From Cryptomeria japonica (lineage: Eukaryota > Streptophyta > Pinopsida > Cupressales > Cupressaceae), in the NCBI RefSeq assembly GCF_030272615.1, contig NC_081412.1:668859852-668923851 (forward strand): a stretch of 64,000 bases of DNA, given 5' to 3'. The position numbers were made by a program, and so were the translations under genes. Below, piece after piece: positions 46,850 through 58,689 of this stretch. The notes below the pieces were generated by a model. The model had not been told where the DNA came from and did not search any database. It saw only the letters and a list, made by a program, of their open reading frames with translations. Numbering within the stretch: position 1 is the stretch's first letter; each line of letters begins with the position of its first letter.

Positions 46850-48420
46850 TGAGATGACATTCGAGCTGATAGAAATAGGGCAATGGGGGTGCTTGCCAAA
46901 AATGAAAGCATAAGTGTTTCATACATCTAATTGAAGAGCTAAGATTGAATGACAATTTGATGTTGTGAATGTTGTTGGGCAAAAATTCTAGGTTTTTTCT
47001 TGTTTAAGAGCAATAAACAAATAAAAAATTACACTGTCAATTGCAAATTAGGTGCATGCATGGCTACTAAGCCCCATGCATAGATGACAAAAGATCTCTT
47101 TCTCAATTTGCTGCACCATTTTACAAGATCTCTTTCTCAAAGGGCGTTCCATCCACTAATAGACACCTACTAATAGTTGATGGCCATGGAAGCCATGTTG
47201 CCTTCACAACTATTCAAGAGGCAAGGTCACTAGGTATTGACCTACTCACTATACTAGCTCACACATCTCACAAGTTGTAGCCACTAGATGTTAGCGTCTT
47301 TTCAACTTTCAAGACATATTATAAGATTGAAAGAGAAACATGGACAACAAGTATCCCAATATAGATATTAAAAGGGTAGAGTTGGCAACACTTGGTAGCC
47401 TTGCTTTTCAAAAAACATTGATTGTTGATAACATAAAATTTGGTTTTAAGAGGACATGCATTTGGCCCTAAAATACAGATGCATTAATGGAGGATATGGG
47501 ACCAAGTGACGCATTTGAATTCACTTGCCTTGAGGGTACTTTTGATGCAATTTTTTTAAAAAGTCTATCAAGTATTGATGTGCTACATTCATAAGCGGAA
47601 GGGACACATGAAAATCCTATCTATGAAAGATTTGAGCCATTGATGGAGGAAATATGTGCTCCAATAGAAACACCCATTTCCCTAATCAACCTACTAATGT
47701 AGAAGAGGCACTTTCTCTATTTATTGAACTAGAGCAACCATCATGGTTGTTGCAGGGGCTTGCAAATCTTGTTATCAAGTTTAATGTGGATAAAGACTAA
47801 AGTCTCTCATTTCCATTACCAAACACCATGGGCTTGTTTGCCTTGGTGCATTTCTATATTGATTGTGGAGAATGTGAAGGTGTTGAATTGAGAGAAGATC
47901 AGGATGTGGATGAAAATGTTGGTGAGGTGTAAGCTAAAAATGGACAAAAATCCAATGAGCCATTGGGAGGCCAAATTAGTTCCAACATTAACAAATTCTT
48001 GAAATTACATGTTCATCTAGTGAAGAATATGTTGAACCTTTAAGTTGACTATGGAATTTGATTTAGTAGACAATCTCAACTCCTCACAATAGATAACTAC
48101 ATGAACATTTTAATGGATCAAGAGTAGAGGAATACGGAAATCCAAGAGTTGAAAGTTAGGAAGAGAGAACATATGGAATAGAGGAAGGTTGAAAGAATTG
48201 CAACAAGCGACATGAAGACATGACTGAGAATGAAAGTGAGCTTCAATGACAAGCAATTGAGCTACATATAATTTTAAAGGAGAGAGAAGGAACATAAAAA
48301 GGAGAAACCGAGAGAAATAATTTAAATGGCCAAAAAAGAGTTAGAGAGGCAAAGGTATTTGAGTAATCTTGTAAATCCTTTGCTAGAATAACATACAATA
48401 TTTAGGGACTTGGTCTCCAT
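46850..48420 (+). pseudogene. Decayed pogo-like (DDE_1) DNA transposon
   Basis: DDE_1 transposases of the Tc1/mariner-pogo group cut and paste DNA using two Asp and a third acidic residue. Seen: at about 47090-47140 a stretch like MTKDLFLNLLHHF; at 47180-47205 LLIVDGHGSH with the second catalytic Asp; then EARSLGIDLLTILAHTSHKL; and near 47290 PLDVSVF, the region of the third catalytic Asp, followed by FKTYYK. One stop (TAG, at about 47277) replaces the Gln of the usual QPLD. Further stops and frame changes follow after 47365. The part before 47090, including the first Asp and the DNA-binding domain, is not recognisable. A tail-like stretch continues to about 48050. No inverted ends were found. 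Confidence 0.6.
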
Positions 48421-49990
48421 TAAGTACCATTACTATTGTACAACAATGCTTAACACAATTTTTTGCTAGAGCCATTCATGTAATAGTCTTGCAGCTTCTT
48501 GAACAACCACCATGGATGGCCAATTGGTTGGACAAGGTTCACCAAACAATAACACATCAACAAACCGCAAGCCCCTCATCTAGGTTCTTTCAAGCATGGT
48601 TTGAACGAAAACAATGTTAGATTGTAAGGATTGAACAATTATCTGGGAGTCCTGTAATTCTCACATTGACACAACATGATAGATTGAATGCCAATTTTGT
48701 TTCTATTATTGTTTTGAAGGCGATCCATTTAAATAAAATGAACCAAGTTTCTAGTGAATACTATAATGTAATTGACTTGAAAAATCAGTTGTAATTTGAA
48801 TTTACTTGAACAATCAATGTAAGTTGAATGTCATCAATTACCAATTTTAAATGTGTAACAATCAATGTAATTGAACAACAACCATACATTACATATAATC
48901 CACTTGAATGTAATTAAAAAAATACTTTTGGTTAAATGCTTGCCCAAAACATGTTGGTCTTAAAACTAATTAAATTTGAAGCCCTATATGAATAAAGGGA
49001 ATAAGTGTGGTCACAACTATTGATACATTGGGCAAAACAAAAATAAATTATTTTTTCTTAAAATTGACCAAAATATTTATTTTCCACAATTGATCTTGAT
49101 TACCTACAAAGAAAAATGCATATTATACTATTTGTGATTTTATTTTATGGCCCATGCAATACACGCGCACACACACATAATATGGTGTTGTGATGATTGA
49201 TGCTAAAAAAATAGTAAATTACAACAGAAACAAGGGTATGCCAAAAGAATCAATATAAGCCAAACATTATAAAAGATATATCATTAGACATTAATATCCA
49301 AATAGTTTTAAAATTTTATTGTTAATAATTAGATATATAAATGTAATGGTAAAATTTGTATATCCATACCATTTCCTATTTATTTTTTAACATATTGTAG
49401 AAGAATTTATTCAATATATATCTACATATTGATAAGTGACACAATCTTGTACACTTTTTGATCCCTTTCCCTATGTTATCTACCTACTTCATTACACAAC
49501 ATTCTATGTACCTATTTTATTAATTTCCTTTCCCATTTTCACACACTTTTTATATGTTCATCCTATAAACTAATTTATTATGCCTATTATCACTCATTCC
49601 TATAAACATGTTATCCAATGTAATATAGATCCTTTGCTATCTTCAAACTAGTTTATAATTTAGTTAAGGGGTTGTCCTCAAAATTAATATGTTGTCCAAC
49701 CCTAATTTAAAATTTTGAATTCAAATTTGGTTAACTTTTCACCTTTATTCTTTCTTCCTATGATTTATTAAACACAAGTTTGTGTGATATGTTGTGAATA
49801 TTGTCTTTGTGTATAATTTTTTTTTTTGTGTTCATGATAATTATTTAAAAATATTAAGATAAATCATTCATCTATCCTTAAACTTTTCTATTCTAAAAAA
49901 GGATTGATCAAAGTGAAGGTCCATCATGGGGTATGTGCACAAAGATGGTGGTTAGAAAAGTGGACACCACCCAAAAAAACCATGGAAAAA
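48421..49990. other. AT-rich gene-free stretch
   Basis: No gene recognised. It is very AT-rich, with a short CA-rich run (ACACGCGCACACACACA, 49159-49175). Nothing marks the left edge of the transposon that follows. Confidence 0.5.
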
Positions 49991-49997
49991 CAAGCAG

Positions 49998-50140
49998 CAC
50001 GTACGCGGTTCTAAAATTTAAAATTCTCGCGTACGCGCTTAGGTTTGTTCTTCCTGAGCCTAGAGAAGGTAGTGCGTACGTGCTACACCTAGGAAAATGA
50101 GCGCGTACGCGCTAATAATCCAAATATAACCGCGTACGCG
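49998..50140. promoter_or_regulatory. Five GCGTACGC palindromes upstream of the 50267 gene
   Basis: CACGTACGCGGT (49998), CGCGTACGCG (50028-50037), GTGCGTACGTGC (50073), GCGCGTACGCGC (50101-50112) and CGCGTACGCG (50131-50140), spaced about 28-45 bp apart, in otherwise AT-rich DNA and ending 127 bp before the ATG. The core holds GTAC, the core of SBP/SPL sites, and CGCG, the core of CAMTA sites. Alternatively the palindromes are subterminal transposase sites. The repetition is seen; the binding is inference. Confidence 0.7.
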
Positions 50141-50266
50141 GTGCCTGGTAAAAAAGTTAAAAAAAAACTGGGTCTCATTTACCCATGAATAGCGCGTTTT
50201 TACTTCGTTTTTTTTCCATTTCCTCTCCTAAACCGCGAACGGGGTGCTAGATTTGTCCTCCAAGCT

Positions 50267-52890
50267 ATGGATCAAGGTTATTTTTTGTTTATTTTTGTTT
50301 TTCTTTTCCGTTTGTTCAATTTGTTTTACATTTTTAATTTAATTTCATTAATTTTGATTAGGTTTTTTCATTTTTTGTTTCAAAAACCAGATTCTTCTAA
50401 TCCAGAACAAGAACAACCAAATGCACCTCCTGAAAACCCACAAGAACAACCAAATGCACCTCTTGAAAACACACAAGAACAACCCCCAATTCCTCCTTTT
50501 GACCACACCCCTGAAACGCAGGAGCAATTAATTAATCAGTTAGGACAAAATACGTCTAAAATCAATAGACTGATTGTTAAATTGAAAACTTCTGAACTTG
50601 AGCATCATCAATCCCTCGCCACTAGCCTAGAAACATTAGCTAGTGGTGCCATAACTATTTCCACACAAATTACCAAATGGGGAAGCTTTAGGGATAGGTG
50701 TCGTCAATTCTATGCTGATGGGCTATCATACAATGGAGTAAAAAACAAAAATGTTACTAAACAACAAATATGTGCTCTTTTCGTTGATCCCAAAATTGGT
50801 CAGTCATTATCTCTTAATGCAAAGAGGTTTCCCATAGATTGGTGTACCAATGTGCAGATGAAGAATCTTTTTTGGCAGAGGTGGTGGATGGTCTTTGACG
50901 ATCCACCTCGTAATAATTATGAGGTGCCATTATATTTTTTGAGAAAAGTATATTGTGAGTTTGTGCTCAATGTGCGCCCAAACTATTTTGACATGAGAGA
51001 GTTCCATGGTAGAGGTGGTGACTCTGCCAAAGATAGACTTGGAGCCCATAGGCGATTACCCACGGAGAGTTGCCGCCCCCTAGCACCCAAACCCAATGTG
51101 CATCAGGTTGTCCCAGTAGAGCTGAAAGAGTTGATGGAGCTACAGACTCTTCAGGCGGCCACAACATTGACTGGTGCCATCATCCAGCATGGGATGTCAT
51201 TAGCACACCCTATTGTATTGGATGATGAGCCATTAGGTGGCGATAGAGAGCCCATCCAACATATGTGTATCGATTGCTCGAGGATATACTCGAGGATAGA
51301 TGATGCAACCGGTGCAGATGGATCCTCATCTCATCTGTGCATGATTTGCGGGAGTAGATGTCAGGCGCACACGATTGAGGATTTCGCGCTGACAGATGAG
51401 TTGATGGACATGGTGTTCGCCCATGAGCCACAAACACAGGTGTGTTGATTTGAATTCATAGCATTTTATTTATCAGTCACTTTAAATTTGTAATTACATA
51501 AATGAATTTTCATGTATACATTGATTTAAATTGAGACAAATAATATGCATTTCAGGATGCAGCAGCAGTATCCCATACTCCTCCCCCAGTTAATATAGTT
51601 GCAACTTCGATGCCTGAGGTATAAATTTTGTAACATACATTAAAAAAGAATAGTACACTTTGAATTCAAAAAAATACAAGATATACTATCTTTAATGCTT
51701 GGTCCAATTTTTGGTTTGTAGGTGTTGACAGGGGACGAAATGTCCCAGATTGATGACATCATGCTCTGAGCGATCGATTTTGGCCTACAAGGCTATACGG
51801 TATCATATTTTGTACAACCCTTTTTATGTATTGTTTTGATGGAATATGCAAGTCATTTCATTTTAGATTTTTAAAATTATGTTTAATTTATTATCTGTAC
51901 TAATATCTCATGTTAATTTTATTTTTTTAGGGTACCCCCTCCGCATCTAGGGCTCGTCCTAAGAAAAATAATTCCTCGAAGACGCCAAAACGTGTGAAGA
52001 AGGTAATTGAACACATTTTTAGTTGTATAATTGTTTGAAAATGTTGAAATCAAGTATTAGTTGGGGTATGTAGATTGATTGGTGTTTTTTTGTATATTTT
52101 ACATGTACAACGACCACTGAGCTATGTGCATTTGTTGAATGCACTCGATTCGCTCGTGGATCAAGAGAGGGCGGAGGTATGTATCTCTACTTTATTTTAT
52201 TGATTTCATGATTATATGCACGCGTACATGTGAACTTGTGATATATTATAATCTTATAATTTTTTCATACAGGATATATCCATACCTATTTCATCAATGA
52301 CGAACCCTCCTCCGTGCACTGGAGAAGCATCTTAGGATCCGGTACACTTTTGTTTGATATGTAAAATTAATTGTTTTTAACCTTCAATACTTATCATTAT
52401 ATTAATTGTATTTAATCTTTGAACATTTTTTGTATAGGTAATAGCGACCATTTCTACATCGATGGTGAGCCATCCTCAGTCCATTGGAGAAGCATCTCAG
52501 GCACAGGTACGTCATTGTTCTCTATATTATAGCTTTTAAATGTTTTTGATATATTTATGTTAGTACATTGTATTAATTGTACATTTAATCTACAATAGAC
52601 CCCTTCGCGGTACGACCATAACGTGGATCCATTTAAGTATGTCTTCAAGAAAACTCTTAAGAGTGACAAGGAGAGGAGAGCGAAGACATTAGGTCCTAGA
52701 GCAGCCGATGAGGTAATCTACATTTCAATTGAAAAGGAATTAAAGTTAAATGCATAGTTATGTTGTTAATTGTGAACTATTTTCTACAAAAGAATTCTAA
52801 CTTGGCTTTTGAATTGTGGTTTTGCAGCCATCTACAGAGTCGCGTACTGCATCGAAGAGGCTTGATTTTGATGATCCACCACAAGTTTAA
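50267..52890 (+). CDS. Multi-exon gene of unknown function, probable second transposon gene
   Basis: Not recognised. Exons inferred from splice sites that keep one frame: 50267-50276, 50391-51439, 51556-51618, 51722-51799, 51931-52002, about 52110-52176, 52273-52341, 52438-52506, 52599-52712, 52828-52890 (TAA). The first exon reads only MDQ plus one base. The 50277-50390 intron has GT/AG ends and is T-rich, and if read through it gives a false hydrophobic N-terminus. The main exon has a Pro/Gln-rich start (EQPNAP twice), a helical part, a Trp/aromatic block (WQRWWMVFDD) and a CIDC...CMIC pair that could bind zinc. The late exons are short, basic and Ser-rich. Two neighbouring 69-bp exons (52273 and 52438) are copies of each other. 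In-frame stops at 51767 (TGA) and 52333 (TAG; CAG in the sister exon) indicate recent decay. The acceptor near 52110 is not canonical. Confidence 0.6.
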
Positions 52891-53016
52891 GATCATATAG
52901 TGTTAGGTTTGGTCATAGAATGACCAATACATGTAGATATATTCTACATTTTTATTGTATATCGATTTGGACATGGCATATGCCACATTTTTGTAATACT
53001 TGTATTGACTTGGCAG

Positions 53017-53021
53017 ACATG

Positions 53022-53072
<51 letters not shown>
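53017..53072. repeat. TA microsatellite
   Basis: A pure AT-dinucleotide run just downstream of the plus-strand gene. It explains the YIYIYI-type open frames on both strands. Confidence 0.95.
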
Positions 53073-53075
<3 letters not shown>

Positions 53076-53429
53076 ATTCGATCCAATAAATGTGTACTGA
53101 GTTCATTATTTTGTATTCGTTGTATTTTGTGGTTGTCCTTTTATAAATTAAAATGAATATTTGCATATGTAATCAACAATATGAATATAAACAACAAAAA
53201 TATATGATATAAAACATTACAATCGTGGAATATGATTTGATAAAATTTCTAAAATGTTGAATTAACCCTACAAAACTCCTTGTATTTAGTTCATTATTGT
53301 GTATTCGCTGTATTTGGTGGCTGCACTTTTATAAATTTAAATGAATATTTGCATATGTAATCAACAATATGAATATAAACAACAAAAATCGACAATATGA
53401 ATATAAACAACAATATGTGTTTGGTGCGA

Positions 53430-55017
53430 GAGCACCCTCACGCTCGCAATGGTCAAATTTTGTTCATCATGTGCACAAACCGACGTCGCGAGCGCGTCTG
53501 GGTGGGCAATTTTACGCTAGGCATGCCCCTATTGTGCATCCCAAAGCGTCAGAACGTCGAGAGTCATACCATACCGGTGCGATCTCTCAAGTGCCCCGAG
53601 TCCACAAAATTGTCAAAATTTGACGAACTGTTTCTTCAAATCCAGGACACATATGGTCGATCCGTTTGAACCCGTGGGGTCGCGTGAGGCTCCTCTACAA
53701 TGGCCTATCTCGGTTTTCGACGATTCAGAGCCATTTTCAATTGGTAGCATTTTTTCACCAGTTGCAAAAACCGTTAGTTGCATGCAGTGAAAAGTTGCAA
53801 GATTGGCTAGAATTGATTCAGTTCGTCGTGTGCACAAACCGACGTCGCGAGCGGGTCCGGGTGGGCACGTTTACACTAGGCATGCCCTATTCGTGCATCC
53901 CAAAGTGCCAGAAAGTCGAGATTCATACCATATCGATGCGATCTCTCAAGTGCCCCGAGTCCAAAAAATTGTCAAAATTTGACGGATTGTTTCTTCAAAT
54001 CCATAACACATATGGTCGATCCGTTTGAACCCATGGGGTCGCATGAGGCTCCTCTACAATGGCATGTCTTGGTTTTTGATGAGTCAGAGCCATTTTCAAT
54101 TGGTAGTATTTTTTCGCTTGCTGCAAAAACCGTTAGTTGCATGCAATGCAAAGTTGCCAGATTGGCTAGAATTGATTTGGTTCGTCGTGTGCACATATCG
54201 ACATCACGAGTGTGTCTGGGTGGGCATGTTTACGCTAGGCATGCCCCTGTCGTGCATCCCAAAGCACCGAAACGTCGAGAGTCATACCATACTGGTGCGA
54301 TCTCTCAAGTGTTTTGAGTCCAAAAAAATGTCAAAATTTGATGGACTGTTTCTTCAAATCCAGGACACATATGGTAGATCCGTTTGAACCCATGGGGTCG
54401 CATGAGGCTCCTCTACAATGTCTTGTCTCGGTTTTTGATGAGTCGAAGCCATTTTCAATTGGTAGCATTTTTTTGCTTGCTGTAAAAATCGTCAGTTGCA
54501 TGCAATGCAAAGTTGCCAGATTGGCTAGAGTTGATTTGGTTCATCATGTGCACATATCGACATCACGAGCGTGTCCGGGTGGGAACGTTTACGCTAGGCA
54601 TGCCCTTGTCGTGCATCCCAAAGCACCGAAACGTCGAGAATCATACCATACCGGTGCAATCTCTCAAGTGCCCTGAGTCCAAAAAATTGTCAAAATTTGA
54701 TGGACTGTCTCTTCAAATCCAGGACACATATGGTAGATTCATTTTAACCTGTGGGGTCGCATGAGGCTCCTCTACAATGCCTTGTCTTGGTTTTTGACGA
54801 GTCAGAGCCATTTTCAATTGGTAGCATTTTTTCGCTTGCTGCAAAAATCGTCAGTTGCATGCAATGCAAAGTTGCCAGATTGGCTAGAATTGATTGGTTT
54901 GTCGTGTGCACGAACCGATGTCGCGAGCATGTCCGGGTGGGCATGTTTACGCTAGGCATGCCCCTGTCGTGCATCCCAAGGCGTCAAAACGTCGAGAGTC
55001 ATACCGTACCGACGCAA
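53430..55017. repeat. 359-bp tandem array, about 4.4 copies
   Basis: CATATGGTCGATCC or its variant CATATGGTAGATCC stands at 53650, 54009, 54368 and 54727, exactly 359 bp apart each time. Units are about 90% alike and less AT-rich than their surroundings. Each has GTGCACAAACCGACGTCGCG-like and TACGCTAGGCATGCCC segments. The unit length is not a multiple of three and frames shift between copies, so the repeated 120-codon open frames are not genes. It lies between the 3' ends of the two convergent genes. Confidence 0.95.
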
Positions 55018-55159
55018 TGTAGAAGTTGCTTGACAACTTTTTTGACAATTGTTTTGACAACAATGACAATTTTTGCTCAAATTGTATCTAGTCTCAATCT
55101 ATGACCCCTATGACTCGATAATGACTCAAATAATTCTCCATGATTATACAAGAATCAAG

Positions 55160-55580
55160 AATGCTCATGATTGACTAGGGACACATCACATATACTCAAA
55201 ACATACTCACAAAACATTGACACACAAAATAGTCACAAAACATTGTCACATATTATTCAAAAATTTGCCTCTAAATATGGTCAAATCAGCTCTTGGTTAT
55301 TTGATTATACAAAAAAATGTCTTACAAATCATCTCATGGGCTTTTATACAAAATTTGACATTACAATATGTTCAATTCAACTCATTGCCATTTTAATATA
55401 CAAATCATCTCATGGACTTTTATACAAAATTTGGCATTACAATATGTGCGATTCAACTCATCGCCATTTTAATATACAAAATTTGGCATGTACATATGCA
55501 CAAATCAGCTCATTGCCATTTAAATATACCAAATTACGCCCCTAAACATGTAAAAATCAGCCCATGGGCATTTATATATA
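55160..55580. repeat. Degenerate AT-rich tandem repeat near the transposase 3' end
   Basis: Variants of CTCATTGCCATTTTAATATA occur near 55380, 55455 and 55510, each followed within 10-30 bp by a TACAAAATTTGGCAT-like word. Units are about 60-80 bp, with a related start near 55255. Confidence 0.65.
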
Positions 55581-55655
55581 CAAAAAATAAATATAGAACA
55601 ATTCGTCGACGATTTATACAAAATTCTCAAAATCATTCTACTCTGAACCGTAGAA

Positions 55656-58093
55656 TCAATCAAGTGAGCCTTCAGGATTGACCCATATTGTGTCAAGTAT
55701 TGCCTCGTGGTCAGATTCACGAACTTTCCATAAAATCTTGTTATGAAGTCTACCACGATACTTCATCAAATGAATATTTGTTGCAAGAACAAGGTTAGAG
55801 AAATGAAGAATATGTTTGTGTGTTTCAAAGTCCTCAAACAACCAAACATCAAAATTCTTGATAAGGTATCTCTGAAGCCATGTTCCTGTCATGACAACAG
55901 ACCCTATTGGGTACTCAATACCCTCTCAGTCAATGATTATGGTTGTCAATTTTCTTTTAGGCTCAACACAACGACACAAATAGTAATATGTTCCTTCTTC
56001 ATTGTTCTCTTCTACAACAATTGCATACACATGACTTGCATTTTATAAAGTGTTAATTAATACCAAAAATAAAGTATGATGTACAACAAAATGAACCAAA
56101 AACAATACTTGCAAAAAAATTATCTCAAAAAATCACCTGAATCCACTAGGTCGGATACATGGTCAAAATCCACTGATGTCTCCATCTGGCTCAATTGTGG
56201 TTCTTTGGGAATTTGATATGAATCAATGGGAACCAATGGTCTACAAGATCATTTGTCAACCCACTCTTGTGATTCACATTCTTCCCACAAACAATACATG
56301 CATGAAGAGCAAAAACATACCATCTGTCTCGTATAAATTACCAGTGAACTTGAATTTGAACTCATAAATGAGTGCATGTCATTCGATCCTGCAACTGTAC
56401 AACAATCTAGATAGTTTTTAATGTTAGATTTAGTGATCAACCAAAAATATCTACGAACCATTGACGTACCTAGATTATTTGGACCCATCATAGACGTACA
56501 CCATCGCACAATTGTTTCTGCATCTATCAACTCCACACCACCTTTGTACTTCAATTCTTCCCTAGCTAGGGCTCTTTTCACACATGCTCTTGCACCATCG
56601 TGCTCTCCCTTACCATGTCCAGCCTCAGTGAAATTCCAAAAATGTTGTACAGCGCTTGTCATATGCATCCTTGTCAACCAATAAAACATCCTTGCATTCT
56701 TGAATTGTGCGGTGCAATTATCTGACCATATTAAGTGTTAGTTGTATCGTATGTTCCTTTCCCTTAAACTATCATAGAAAACTTTAAAGCATCCTTGTAC
56801 AAACTCTGATGAATGAGTACGATAATCACTTATGTAGAAGTGATACTCTCTTACAACCTTTCTATCCTCCTTCGTGCTATCATCTGCATGCATGAATGCT
56901 ATGTGTACAAAAATAGAAACTTGTGTAGAGTGATAATACATGGATTGCACTTCATTTTGAGGTTGTAGTGTATAATTTTTAGCGAAATCAACGATAGAGA
57001 CAATGGTGCCAAGAGGAAATGTGTCCTTACATAACTTGAATTGCTCATCTAACCATCGAGCTCTATGTGTATTCATTATGTACTCATAAACTAGTTTCTC
57101 TTGAAACATTTTCATAAATTGAGCTACACATATATCATTTTTCACTAGCTCACATCTCTTCAAATATATTCCATCTTTAACTCCATATGTGACTGTCTTG
57201 TATTTTCTGAAAGAAACTAGTTTTGTACCAATTTCATGTGTGCTCTCCAAATGTATGCATCTTGGTAAACATTGCAAACCACCACATATAGCACAAGAAC
57301 CTTCCAAACAAGGCATCTTATAATAAATGTAACCATCATGTCTATTACATAGCACACTTGAAATAAATTCTCTTACCGACTTAGGAGGTGCTTGTATATT
57401 ACATTCCTGCAAAACATCGTTAGTGTGCAAAGTAGAACAAATATGACGAAAAATATCATAATGCATAGAAAATTCAATATGCATCCCACAACAACACGTG
57501 GTGCATACATGATTAATATTAATATAAAAAGGTTTTGCCATTTCAAAAAATCTTTGAGAAATTCTTATTTGAGGAAACTTTTGAAGGAATCTTTCATAAA
57601 ATTTAGTTTGAGTCATATCCAAATAGTGTTTGGCATGTGGCTCACGATTTGTAGACCCAATTCGCCTTCTAACAACATCTCTTTGGTTGCGCGAAACTCT
57701 TGTGTTGTCATGCCAAAAATTTTCAATTAATGTTTTTAGTGCATCAACAACAACCTTGTCTTTGCGTGGTAGACTACCCGAGAATGCCCAGAGAGAATTA
57801 TTGTTAGGTTCCTCTATTTTTTCCCACCTCTTTAATGCTTTACTTAATGTTGTTCTACTAATGTTTAATGACTTACTTGTTTTGCTTATCAAACGATCTT
57901 TTTTTATTTTCTTGCTCATTATGGTTGATGTAATGACATGTCGAGTAGCATTACAATTTTTAGTACGTGATTTTGAACCAATAGCTTGATATGCATCAAA
58001 TAGATTTCGCACAATAGTTCTTTCACTGTTACTTTCAGATGATCTTAGGCCTAGAATATTCATCGTCTCTCTAAAATTCAAATTTTTAATCAT
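55656..58093 (-). pseudogene. DDE/D-type transposase gene with HGKG motif, several exons
   Basis: The main exon runs from 58093 (ATG) to about 56442. It has a helix-turn-helix-like stretch at residues ~65-90 (ISKTSKSLNISRTTLSKAL), Cys/His clusters at ~197-212 and ~267-279 (CAICGGLQCLPRC), DFAKNY with Asp 369, SDNCTAQFKN with Asp 458, and GHGKGEHDG with Glu 497 or Asp 499. Spacing of 89 and about 39 residues suits a DDE fold. From memory, a similar SDG-QFKN / SHGKG-DG pattern marks a little-described transposase group known mainly from animals. An in-frame TAA at 56738-56740, just before SDNC, and a TGA near 55924 in the last exon show it is dead or nearly so. The last exon is about 56036-55656 (YYYLCRCVEPKRKL, WLFEDFETHKH). 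Middle exons between 56400 and 56130 are likely, but their edges are unsure. The frame stays open upstream of 58093, so the true start is uncertain. Confidence 0.7.
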
Positions 58094-58312
58094 TTGAACA
58101 ATTAATTGACATCTTGCGGTTTGATTTAAGTTTTTGATTAAGGTAAAAATAGGTTTTGAAGGGACCCCGAAACCCTTTACAAAAGGAACTTAAAAGAAAT
58201 AGCGTTTAAGAAACCAAAAGGAACAAACCAACGAAAAGCAAGAAAAAACCCAAAGAAAACCAGATAAAGCCTCAAAAAGCCAACAAAAACCAGCCAGACC
58301 CGAGAGAAGAAA

Positions 58313-58669
58313 CTAATTGATATTTTTTAGGGCATTAGCTAGGGTATTTCTAATCCCATACAAGTCTTTGATATTTTCCCTAAGATTAGGGATATCCTTA
58401 GCAGAAGCAGCCATAGCTTTCTTGACACTTGCCCTGGTCCTCTTTGCAGCACCACCTGGAGTAGCTTCCCCACTGCCAATCTCGATAGTTTCTTCATCCA
58501 TGTCAAGGTCCACCATCGGTTTAGGAGAGCTGGAATTATCGAGGACCTTAGCAATATCCTCAAGGTTTTTAGTGACAGCTGACAGGATATTTGGGATAAT
58601 GCCCAGCAAATTTTTTATCACTGCATTCCCTTCTTCTAGCAAGGTATGTGCACCAAGTTGTGGTACCAA
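58313..58669 (-). other. Unrecognised 119-codon open frame followed by a T/G-rich tail
   Basis: Encodes an acidic then basic segment (DLDMDEETIEIGSG, AAKRTRASVKKAM) with a helical end, and stops at about 58313. The minus strand then runs T/G-rich with a GGGTTTCGGGGTCCC word and TACCTTAATCAAAAAC (58140-58310), which looks like a transcript 3' end. It may be a retroposed 3' piece or a LINE tail placed upstream of the transposase. The family is unknown. Confidence 0.35.
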
Positions 58670-58689
58670 AAGGGGGTCTTAAGATGCCA

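Larger units (their letters stand above)
50001..58120. mobile_element. Probable two-gene DNA transposon, ends not defined
   Basis: A plus-strand multi-exon gene (50267-52890) and a convergent transposase gene (58093-55656) flank a 359-bp tandem array. The two genes show a similar light level of decay (one to a few stops each), which suggests one unit inserted fairly recently. Inverted ends and a TSD could not be found by eye, so the limits given are only those of the genes and the left palindromes. Confidence 0.5.

Noticed and set aside
50267-50390. Hydrophobic N-terminus that would suggest a membrane protein
   Set aside because: The stretch after MDQ is a T-rich GT...AG intron. Removing it joins the frame cleanly to DSSNPEQEQ.
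52903-53166. Open frames on both strands with long YIYIYI runs
   Set aside because: Caused by the TA microsatellite at 53017-53072.
53666-54764. Repeated 120-codon open frames that look like a tandem gene family
   Set aside because: They follow the 359-bp repeat, whose length is not a multiple of three. The frame differs between copies and both strands are equally open.
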